A DNA stretch of 64,000 nucleotides from NCBI GenBank assembly GCA_052387695.1, contig JBQTIX010000041.1, forward strand, positions 13,395-77,394. The letters are read 5' to 3'. Every line of letters begins with the position of its first letter. The stretch's first letter is position 1. This DNA is from Panacagrimonas sp052387695. GTDB taxonomy: Bacteria; Pseudomonadota; Gammaproteobacteria; Nevskiales; Nevskiaceae. Both the position numbers and the translations under genes were made by a program. Of the stretch, positions 44,223 to 51,833 are shown piece after piece. The notes under the pieces were generated by a model. It had not been told where the DNA came from. It saw nothing but the letters and a program-made list of their open reading frames with translations, and did not search any database.

Positions 44223-46025
44223 TTATCGATGCATCTCGTCGAGCTTCCCGATTTCGCCGCGCGCGCCCAGCGAGTAGCTGCCCGCGAGCTGCACCAGCTT
44301 GCGGAATTCGCCGCGATCGCCGTGACGATCCTCACCCGCGCCCTGTGCAAGACGCTCGACCGCAGTGTAGTCGAAGCTCTGGCCATAAACGCCGCCCGCC
44401 AGCAACTGGCCGAAGCCCGCGACCGCCGCCGCGAAGCGGAAGGCCGGCGTGGTCCCTGCAAGCTCCGCGCGGATGTCGCCCACCGGCAGCGGACGCTCGA
44501 TCAGATGGCTGGCGGCGGACGTCCCATCCTCCGGCCGCTTGTAGCGCAGACGCAGATGGGCCAGCTCCGTGGCCTTCGTGGTTGCAGACCCGGCCTTGTC
44601 GCCGTAGCGCAGCGGTTCGATGCGCTCGCCACCGCTGCCGACCAGGGCGACTTCGTACAACGCAGTCACCGCGTGGCCGGCACCGATGTCGCCGGCATCG
44701 ACCGCGTCGTTGCTGAAGTCCTCGCGCTTCAGCATGCGATTTTCATAACCGATCAGCCGGTACTCGGCCACCGCCGCGGGGTTGAATTCGACCTGGATCT
44801 TCACGTCGCGCGCGATCGTGGTGAGCGTTCCCTCGCGCTGCCGCACCAGCACCTTGTGCGCTTCCTGAGCGGAGTCGATGTAAGCGTGGTTGCCGTCGCC
44901 CGTATCGGCGAGCTGCTCCATCAGATGATCGTTGTAATTACCTTCGCCGAAGCCCAGCGTGGTCAGTGCGATGCCGGTCTTACGCTTCTCCTTGACCAGG
45001 TCCAGCAAGGATTCAAAGCGCGTCACGCCGACGTTGAAATCGCCATCGGTTGCGAGCAGCACGCGATTGACGCCGTTCTCGATCCAGCCCTGCTTCGCCA
45101 TGGCGTACGCCAGCTCGATTCCGGCCGCGCCGTTGGTCGAGCCGCCCGCCTCTAACCGATCCAGCGCCGTGAGAATCGTCGCCTTGTCCGAGCCCCGCGT
45201 CGGCTCCAGCACCACGCCCGAAGCGCCGGCATAAACCACCAGGCTGATGCGATCCTTCGGTCCCAGTTCATTGACCAGCAACTTCAGCGCGGTCTTGACC
45301 AGCGGCAGCTTGTCCGGGTCCTGCATCGAGCCCGACACGTCAACCAGGAACACCAGATTGCTGCCGACCGGTTTCGCTTCCGGTACCCAGCCCTGGATGC
45401 CGACGTGCAGCAGGTGGGTCTTAGTGTTCCAGGGCGTCGGCGCAATCTCGGTCACCATCGAGAACGGCACGCTGCGATCGCGTGGCGGCGTATAGCCGTA
45501 GTCGAAATAATTGATCAGCTCCTCCACGCGCACCGCATCGCTGGGCGGAAGCCGGCCGTTCATGAGGTACCGCCGCACGTTGGCGTAAGACGCGGTATCG
45601 ACATCGACGCTGAACGTGGACACCGGCTGCTCGGCCGCCCGCTGCACCGGGTTCGTATCGAGGCTGGTGTAGTTTTCGCGGTCCGGTTGCGGCGCGACGA
45701 ACGGGGGCGGCAGGGGCGCGAAGCTCGGCATGCCGAGCGACTCCATCCTCGTCATTCTCTGCTCCAACTCCGCACCCCGGTGCTCCCACAAGGCGTCGGC
45801 GATCGTCCGCGCGGGCGACGGGGCGGTGGCCGGCGCAGCAGCTTGTTCGGCCGGCTGAACCTCCTCGCGCTGGCGAGGCTTGTCTGCCGGTACCTCCGCC
45901 TTGTTCTCAGGCTGCGGACGCACATCGGTCTGCGTACAGGCGCTGAGCGAAATCGCCAGCGCCGTCGCGGCGGACGCGAACAGATTCAGGGCAAATTGGC
46001 GGGGGACGGCTGCGGGCTTGGACAT
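44223..46025 (-). CDS. von Willebrand factor A lipoprotein (YfbK/DUF3520 type)
   Basis: A 600-residue exported protein: lipoprotein signal with LSACTQT (mature Cys about 30), a proline/alanine-rich linker, a YfbK N-terminal segment (TFSVDVDTASYANVRRYL), a vWA domain with MIDAS DVSGS (about 238-420) and the C-terminal DUF3520 region. vWA lipoproteins of this kind are commonly operonic with ECF sigma factors, as here (80-nt gap). The ligand is unknown. Start 46025 chosen for the signal peptide. Confidence 0.88.
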   Translation of the reverse strand: MSKPAAVPRQFALNLFASAATALAISLSACTQTDVRPQPENKAEVPADKPRQREEVQPAEQAAAPATAPSPARTIADALWEHRGAELEQRMTRMESLGMPSFAPLPPPFVAPQPDRENYTSLDTNPVQRAAEQPVSTFSVDVDTASYANVRRYLMNGRLPPSDAVRVEELINYFDYGYTPPRDRSVPFSMVTEIAPTPWNTKTHLLHVGIQGWVPEAKPVGSNLVFLVDVSGSMQDPDKLPLVKTALKLLVNELGPKDRISLVVYAGASGVVLEPTRGSDKATILTALDRLEAGGSTNGAAGIELAYAMAKQGWIENGVNRVLLATDGDFNVGVTRFESLLDLVKEKRKTGIALTTLGFGEGNYNDHLMEQLADTGDGNHAYIDSAQEAHKVLVRQREGTLTTIARDVKIQVEFNPAAVAEYRLIGYENRMLKREDFSNDAVDAGDIGAGHAVTALYEVALVGSGGERIEPLRYGDKAGSATTKATELAHLRLRYKRPEDGTSAASHLIERPLPVGDIRAELAGTTPAFRFAAAVAGFGQLLAGGVYGQSFDYTAVERLAQGAGEDRHGDRGEFRKLVQLAGSYSLGARGEIGKLDEMHR

Positions 46026-46141
46026 CGTTGACTCCGGCGTGGGGAAGGTCCCGGTATCAACGGGCCACGCCATTGAATGGGGTTAAGCCGAGCGCCGAAC
46101 CGCCACCCGAACTTCCCTGCCAGTTCGGGTAGTTTGGGTAG

Positions 46142-46166
46142 GGTGGATAAGCGAAGCGCATCCACC
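46142..46166. repeat. Dispersed palindrome, 'ggtggataagcgaagcgcatccacc'
   Basis: ggtggataagcgaagc then gcatccacc, the same unit as at 2835-2857, with short self-complementary ends ggtgga and tccacc. It lies in the 228-nt gap upstream of the vWA gene. Confidence 0.7.
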
Positions 46167-46253
46167 GCCTGGTCCGGCGCGAGCCTCGGACCATCCCGTT
46201 CGCGCACCTGCTTCTCGTACTCGTCGGAGCGCTTGGGACAGGCCCGTCACGCT

Positions 46254-47099
46254 TCAGCTTTCGAGTGCACGCATCAGCCTGGGCAGCACCACCGCCGCGC
46301 GTTCGCGGATGCGCAGCCGCACGACCGAGGACACTTCGGACTCACCGGGGTTGATCTCGATGGTCGGCACGCCGATGCGCACCGCCTGCCGAACCGGCCC
46401 GGCGATGTACGGAAACACGCTGGTGGTGCCGATGCTCAGCACCGCGTCGATCCCTTCGCCGATCACCCCCTGAAGCGCCAGTAACGCGGCCTTCGGCAGC
46501 ATCTCGCCGAACAACACCACACGCGGCCGCACGGCGCCGCGGCAATCCTCGCAGCGCGGTCGAATCCCGAGCTCAGCGTAATCCTTCACCCGCCACTGAC
46601 GCGCACACTCGGTGCAGTACAACTCATGCACGTTGCCATGCATCTCGATCAGGTGAGTGGTGCCGGCGTCGCGGTGAAAGCCGTCGATGTTCTGGGTCAA
46701 CACGGTGAGGCGCCGGAAGTGGCGTTCCATCCGCACAATTGCCGCGTGGCCCTCGTTATACCGGGCATGGCGACAGGCCGATTCGACCTGGCTCAGGTAC
46801 TTCCAGGTGAGCTGCGGACGCAGAGCCAGCATGGCGCCGGACAGCGCGACCTCGATCGGCACCCCGTCCTCGGTCGCATCCGACTCATACAATCCGCCGA
46901 TGCCGCGATAGGTCGGCAGGCCGGAATCCGCCGAGAGGCCGGCGCCGGTGATCACCAGCAGACGGCGCGCGCCCTTGAGCAATCCCGCCGCTTCGACGAT
47001 GGCCGACCCCAGGGACTGCTCCGCATCCACCCGCCGCTCCTGACCGAATTGATGCGCGCAGTTTCGGCGCGAACGGCTTGCGCCGCCAGCCTCCTTCAC
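46254..47099 (-). CDS. Sirtuin NAD-dependent protein deacylase
   Basis: A 281-residue sirtuin that removes acyl groups from lysine with NAD. Signature ITGAGLSADSGLPTYRG, TQNIDGFHRDAG and catalytic His in EMHGNVHELYC are complete; a zinc Cys4 site is formed by YCTECARQW and RCEDCRG. The first 30 residues are poorly conserved and a later start is possible. The neighbour on the other side is the CRISPR locus regulator, after a 299-nt non-coding gap. Confidence 0.92.
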   Translation of the reverse strand: MKEAGGASRSRRNCAHQFGQERRVDAEQSLGSAIVEAAGLLKGARRLLVITGAGLSADSGLPTYRGIGGLYESDATEDGVPIEVALSGAMLALRPQLTWKYLSQVESACRHARYNEGHAAIVRMERHFRRLTVLTQNIDGFHRDAGTTHLIEMHGNVHELYCTECARQWRVKDYAELGIRPRCEDCRGAVRPRVVLFGEMLPKAALLALQGVIGEGIDAVLSIGTTSVFPYIAGPVRQAVRIGVPTIEINPGESEVSSVVRLRIRERAAVVLPRLMRALES

Positions 47100-47398
47100 G
47101 GCAAATTTTTTCGGCCCCGATAATCGCGCCCGAACAACAGGGCTTTAATCAATCATGCTATGCACGCCCACGCACCGGCCGTTCGACACGCTCCACGCCA
47201 TCCGGGGCGAGGCCTTCGCGATCATCGCCGTACCGAGATCGTGATACTTCCCTTGCGACACAAGCCTCCAGAAGAAGTGCGTCGCATGATGGCATCGCTC
47301 GCGCGCACCCGACTCCGCGCTCACCAAGGACGAAAAGAGGCTGAAGCTGGCGCGGTCGTCTTGATGGTTCACGCCGGTTCTTTAATGTCCGATCCCTG
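47100..47398. other. Gap upstream of the WYL regulator, no convincing gene
   Basis: About 300 nt separate the divergent sirtuin and WYL genes. Short open frames on both strands have Arg/His-rich chance composition and no ribosome sites. The region must hold the promoters of both genes; it may include a decayed gene, but no family can be recognised. Confidence 0.55.
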
Positions 47399-48415
47399 AT
47401 GAATCCCTTCGACCGTGCGCTCAAGCTCCATCGCATTCTCGCCGCGCGGCGCGTGTCGGCCGTTGCGCTGCAGGAGTTGTGCGAGCTACAGGAGTGCGGA
47501 CCGGCAACGGTCAAGCGCGACATCCAGCGACTGCGCGACACCTTCGGCGCGCCCCTGGTCTACGACCGGCTTCTGGCCGGATACCGCTACGACGGCGAGA
47601 GCACCTTCGAGATTCCCGGGCTGTGGTTCTCGGCGGACGAACTCTCCGCGCTGCTCGTGCTCGACGGCGTTCTGCAACGCCAGCCGCTCGGCCTGCTGGC
47701 CGAAGCGCTGGCGCCGTTCCGGCAAAGGATCGAATCCATCGCGCGGCGCCACGGCATCGACATGCCGGTGTTGCGCGAACGCCTGCGCCTGCTGCGCATG
47801 GCCGCGCGCGACGCCGGTCCGCACTTCGCCTGCGTGGCCGACGCCCTGGCCCACGGCAAGCGCCTGATCGTGGACTACCACGCGCGCAGCACCGATCGAA
47901 TGGCGCCGCGCGAAATCTCGCCGCAGCGGCTGACCCTGTATCGCGACAACTGGTATCTCGACGCGTGGTGTCACGTGCGCGAAGCGCTGCGCACCTTCGC
48001 GCTCGATCGCATCATCGCGGCAGAACGCAGCGAAAAGCCGATCCGCATCGTCGAAGCCGCCGCACTCGACCAGGTGCTCGCCACCAGCTACGGCATCTTC
48101 GCCGGCCAGCCCAGCGCCCTTGCGCGGCTGCGCTTCGTACCTGCCGCAACAAGCTGGGTCGCTGCCGAGCGCTGGCACCCGCAACAGCAGGACCAACTTG
48201 GCGACGACGGCAGCCTCGTCCGCGAGATTCCGTACCACCACGCGGACGAACTGGTCATGGACATTCTTCGCTTCGGAGCGGACGTGGAGGTGCTGGGGCC
48301 AGCGCCCTTGCGCGAAGCCGTGCGCACCCGCCTGCGCGCAGCGGCCGATCGATACGAATCGGCATCCTCCGCCGACACTGCCGGAACCGGGCGCATTCGC
48401 CGCATCAGGAATTGA
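47399..48415 (+). CDS. WYL-domain transcriptional regulator
   Basis: A 338-residue regulator: N-terminal winged helix (about 1-65, FDRALKLHRILAARRVSAVALQEL...ATVKRDIQRLRD), middle region, WYL domain (about 150-225, LIVDYHARST...RDNWYLDAWCHVREALRTFALDRI) and a C-terminal WCX-like part. WYL regulators sense nucleic-acid-like ligands and often control CRISPR and other defence loci. It is the first gene of the I-G CRISPR region and points the same way as cas3, so it probably regulates it. Confidence 0.88.
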   Translation: MNPFDRALKLHRILAARRVSAVALQELCELQECGPATVKRDIQRLRDTFGAPLVYDRLLAGYRYDGESTFEIPGLWFSADELSALLVLDGVLQRQPLGLLAEALAPFRQRIESIARRHGIDMPVLRERLRLLRMAARDAGPHFACVADALAHGKRLIVDYHARSTDRMAPREISPQRLTLYRDNWYLDAWCHVREALRTFALDRIIAAERSEKPIRIVEAAALDQVLATSYGIFAGQPSALARLRFVPAATSWVAAERWHPQQQDQLGDDGSLVREIPYHHADELVMDILRFGADVEVLGPAPLREAVRTRLRAAADRYESASSADTAGTGRIRRIRN

Positions 48416-48474
48416 TCCGGCGGTGTGCTGGAATCGGATCCCCGAAGAAAAACAAAGCCCGGAGAAGACCCGCA

Positions 48475-48885
48475 ATGAACCGGCGCACCCTGCTGCAAAG
48501 AATCCTGTTCTCGGCTGGCGCGATCGCCGCAGCCCCGTTCGCCGTGCGCGCCGCTTCCGCCACGCCTCGCGTTGTCCTGCAACGCTCGCCGCTGGCGGGC
48601 TTCCAGTACCACGACGGTGAAAAGCTGTGGCCGCAGCTTGCCGTCGGCGCCGCGCTGTCCATGGTTCGCGAACCCGACAACCGCCACGACGCCCGTGCCG
48701 TCCGCATCGACTTCCAGGGCATCAAGCTCGGCTACCTGCCGCGGCTCGACAACGCCGCCGTCAGCCAGCTTCTGGATCGCGGCCAGAGCCTCCAAGCGCG
48801 GATCGCCACCCTGCTACGTGACCGCGATCCATGGAAGCGGATCGAGGTGGAAATCGAGTTGTTGCCTGCGGGAGTCGCGTCGTGA
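48475..48885 (+). CDS. HIRAN-domain protein with twin-arginine-like signal
   Basis: A 136-residue protein. The N-terminus MNRRTLLQRILFSAGAIAAAPFAVRAASA looks like a twin-arginine or Sec signal ending near residue 28. The rest is a HIRAN domain: SPLAGFQYHDGEKLWPQLAVG...LVREPDNRHDARAVRID-like core, IKLGYLPRLDNAAVSQLLDRG. HIRAN domains bind DNA ends in HLTF, yet this one appears to be exported, so it may bind another ligand. ATG preceded by ggag. It lies between the WYL gene and cas3. Confidence 0.82.
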   Translation: MNRRTLLQRILFSAGAIAAAPFAVRAASATPRVVLQRSPLAGFQYHDGEKLWPQLAVGAALSMVREPDNRHDARAVRIDFQGIKLGYLPRLDNAAVSQLLDRGQSLQARIATLLRDRDPWKRIEVEIELLPAGVAS

Positions 48886-48952
48886 ACAAGCCCGCTAGGT
48901 GCAGGGCCTCGTGTCAAGACCAAGGCTCGAGTGACAGCGGCAGGCCGCGATC

Positions 48953-49153
48953 ATGATCCTCCGTCCCCTGATTGCGATCATCATCGCGGCAAGCGCGGTG
49001 GGACTGGGCATACTCGCGTTGATGCACTGGCGCGAAGTCGGCCTGTTTCTTCTTGTCACCGCGACTGCGTGGTGGGCTTGGCAACTCAAATGGTTGTTAC
49101 TTGGTGTATTGGGTCTCGGCTGGCTGCTCGGCGGAGACGACTGCGATTTGTGA
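48953..49153 (+). CDS. Small membrane protein, function unknown
   Basis: A 66-residue, very hydrophobic protein with two or three membrane helices: LIAIIIAASAVGLGILALM, VGLFLLVTATAWWAW and LLLGVLGLGWLLGG. It follows the HIRAN gene by 67 nt and precedes cas3 by 127 nt. A weak ribosome site (ggcagg) precedes ATG. No family recognised; possible CRISPR ancillary membrane partner. Confidence 0.65.
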   Translation: MILRPLIAIIIAASAVGLGILALMHWREVGLFLLVTATAWWAWQLKWLLLGVLGLGWLLGGDDCDL

Positions 49154-49280
49154 GTGCGTGGGGTGGGTGAAGACGCGCTCGAATCCGGAGAAGCGTCGAA
49201 TAGAGTTAGACGGCACAGCGGGTCGGTCCCCGGTCAAATTGGCTTTCCGCGAACAATCGAGAAGAACAGGACAAACGCTG

Positions 49281-51833
49281 ATGGACTTCGCGACGTTTTT
49301 TTTCGACGCCACTGCCAAGGACGGCGTTTCTGGCCAGACGCCTTTCGCATACCAGGAGCGGCTCGCAACGGAAGCCTGGCCAGACCTGCTGGATGTTCCC
49401 ACCGGCATGGGCAAGACCGCGGCTGTCGTCCTGTCGTGGCTGTGGAAACGCGGCTGGCGAAATGCGGAGCGCATCGCACCCGATGCGGACACACCGCGCC
49501 GTCTTGTGTACTGCCTGCCCATGCGCGTGCTAGTCGAACAGACCGAGCGGGTTTGCGAAAGCTGGCTGCGAAATCTCGGAGCCCTCGGCAAACCGGGCGA
49601 GTACCGCGTTTCAGTGAACGTGCTGATGGGCGGTTCCGAAGACCTTGAAAAGCCGGTATGGGCCGAGCACCCGGAACAAGATCAGATTCTCATCGGCACG
49701 CAGGACATGTTGTTGTCACGCGCGTTGATGCGTGGATACGGCATGAGCCGGTACCAGTGGCCTGTGCACTTCGCCTGGCTGCACAACGACGCGATGTGGG
49801 TGTTCGACGAGGTGCAGTTGATGGGGCCGGGCCTGGTCACCAGCGCACAACTCGACGCTTTCCGGCACAAGCTCGCAGGTACACGCACCAGTCGCAGCCT
49901 GTGGGTTTCGGCTACGTTGCGGCGCGAGTGGCTGGAGACGGTGGACTTCAAGCCGGAGACACTGTTCTCGCTCGAACTCAGCGAGGCGGAGAAGGTATGC
50001 GACGCGGTGCGCATGCGGCGCGAATCGTTCAAGCCGCTGGCGTGCAGCACCGCCGCGCTTGCGGGAGAAGACAGGTCGTCCATCGCAACTTATTCGAGTG
50101 CGCTAGCTGACCAGATTAGAACTGCTCACAAGCCGGGCACGACCACCCTGGCGATTCTCAACACGGTCGAACGCGCACAGAGTCTGATGAGATCGCTCGA
50201 ATCGCTGTTCGATCCCGCGCCTGCTGCTAAGCGGAACCAGGCCGAACCTGCCATGCCACCGTTATCCATTGCGCCCGAGCGCTTGCTGATCCATTCGCGC
50301 TTCCGTGCTGCCGAGCGCGCGCAACGCAATCGCAAGCTCGAAGAAGTGCTGGACCCCGGCGGGCCGGGCCGCATCATCGTCGCGACGCAAGCCATCGAAG
50401 CCGGCGTGGACCTGTCCGCGCGCGTGCTGTTCACCGAACTCGCGCCCTGGGCTTCGATGGTGCAGCGCTTCGGCCGCTGCAACCGCTATGGCGAGTTCAA
50501 TCAATCCGGCGACGCGCAGGTGTTCTGGATGGACGTGGCCGATGCCAAACCTTACGAATCGGCCGACCTCGAAGTTGCCCGGAAACTGCTGACGACCCTG
50601 CAAAGCGCCGCACCCGCAAGCCTTCCGCCAGTCACCGCGCAAGCTCCGCTGCATCCTGTGCTACGCAGAAAAGATTTTCTCGATCTGTTCAGCACCGAAG
50701 CCGATCTCTCGGGCTTCGACGTGGACATCGCTCCCTACGTGCGCGATGCAGATGATTCTGACGTGCTGCTGTTCTGGCGCCAATGGAACACGGATGCAGA
50801 AGCCGGGGACCAGGCACCCGCATCGCGTGAGGAACTCTGCCGCGCCGGACTGGGTGCGGCGGCCAAGCTGCTCAAACCGCTGAAGGGTGGTGACGTGTTT
50901 ATCTGGGACACGCGCGAACGCGAGTGGTCGCGCATTGCCAGTCCCGGCAATCAGCGCCTGCGCCCCGGCATGACCTTGATGATTCGTGCAGCCTGCGGCG
51001 GTTACAGCGAGCGCTTTGGGCTGGATGCCGAGCAGAAAGCCGGAGTCACCGTCTTGCCGTCTTCGCGCGGGGCAACCGTCGAAGCGCTGGACGACGATCA
51101 TCGCAGCCAACAACGCCACGCCGTATCGCTGTCGCGCCACCTCGCGGATGTCGAGCGTGAGGCCCGCGCGCTATGTGATTCTCTCAAGCCGGACCAAGCC
51201 GCCGCGGTGATTCGCGCGGCCCTCTGGCACGACGTCGGCAAAGCTCACGCGGCATTCCAGTCCATGCTGCGCACCGCGCACCTGAAGAGCGCTGGCGAAG
51301 CACTCGGCGACGGCCTATGGGCGAAGTCTGGGTCCACGCCAGACCCGGCCACAGGGGTCGCGCGCAACTCTGGCCGGCCCAGGTATCAAGTCAAAGGCGA
51401 AACCCGAGCACGCAAGCACTTCCGACACGAACTCGCCTCCGCCGTGGCCTGGCTCGATCAGCACGATGGCGAAGACGATGCAGACCTGATCGCTTACCTG
51501 ATTGCCGCCCACCACGGCAAAGTTCGCATGTCGCTGCGCGCCTGGCCCGGGGAAACCGAAGCGCCAGCGGGACGCCTCTTCGCCCGCGGAATCTGGGAGG
51601 GCGACGTGCTACCGCAGTTGCGGTTCGACGATGGCGCCAGCGTGCCGGAAACCACACTGCACCTGGACTTGATGCAACTCGGCGAAGGCCGGCAAGGACC
51701 GTCCTGGACCACGCGCACGCAGCGTCTGCTCGCGGAGTTCGGCCCGTTCCGGCTTGCCTGGATGGAGGCGCTGGTGCGCGTTGCCGACTGGCGCGCCACC
51801 CGTGCCGAGCAGGAGGCTGGCAATGTGCACTGA
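49281..51833 (+). CDS. cas3: Cas3 helicase-nuclease of type I-G CRISPR (helicase-HD order)
   Basis: An 850-residue effector nuclease that unwinds and cuts DNA after target recognition. The SF2 helicase comes first: Walker A PTGMGKT (Lys45), DEVQ box (176-179), then motif VI-like MVQRFGRCNR. The HD nuclease is C-terminal: HLADVE, WHDVGKAHAAF (about 649-659), FRHELASAVAWL and AHHGKVR. Helicase-then-HD order is typical of Cas3 in type I-G. The ATG at 49281 gives the family N-terminus. Its last codons overlap the fic-csx17 start. Confidence 0.93.
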   Translation: MDFATFFFDATAKDGVSGQTPFAYQERLATEAWPDLLDVPTGMGKTAAVVLSWLWKRGWRNAERIAPDADTPRRLVYCLPMRVLVEQTERVCESWLRNLGALGKPGEYRVSVNVLMGGSEDLEKPVWAEHPEQDQILIGTQDMLLSRALMRGYGMSRYQWPVHFAWLHNDAMWVFDEVQLMGPGLVTSAQLDAFRHKLAGTRTSRSLWVSATLRREWLETVDFKPETLFSLELSEAEKVCDAVRMRRESFKPLACSTAALAGEDRSSIATYSSALADQIRTAHKPGTTTLAILNTVERAQSLMRSLESLFDPAPAAKRNQAEPAMPPLSIAPERLLIHSRFRAAERAQRNRKLEEVLDPGGPGRIIVATQAIEAGVDLSARVLFTELAPWASMVQRFGRCNRYGEFNQSGDAQVFWMDVADAKPYESADLEVARKLLTTLQSAAPASLPPVTAQAPLHPVLRRKDFLDLFSTEADLSGFDVDIAPYVRDADDSDVLLFWRQWNTDAEAGDQAPASREELCRAGLGAAAKLLKPLKGGDVFIWDTREREWSRIASPGNQRLRPGMTLMIRAACGGYSERFGLDAEQKAGVTVLPSSRGATVEALDDDHRSQQRHAVSLSRHLADVEREARALCDSLKPDQAAAVIRAALWHDVGKAHAAFQSMLRTAHLKSAGEALGDGLWAKSGSTPDPATGVARNSGRPRYQVKGETRARKHFRHELASAVAWLDQHDGEDDADLIAYLIAAHHGKVRMSLRAWPGETEAPAGRLFARGIWEGDVLPQLRFDDGASVPETTLHLDLMQLGEGRQGPSWTTRTQRLLAEFGPFRLAWMEALVRVADWRATRAEQEAGNVH

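Noticed and set aside
47145..47399. Small frames upstream of the WYL regulator
   Set aside because: Present on both strands, no ribosome site, no family; treated as intergenic.
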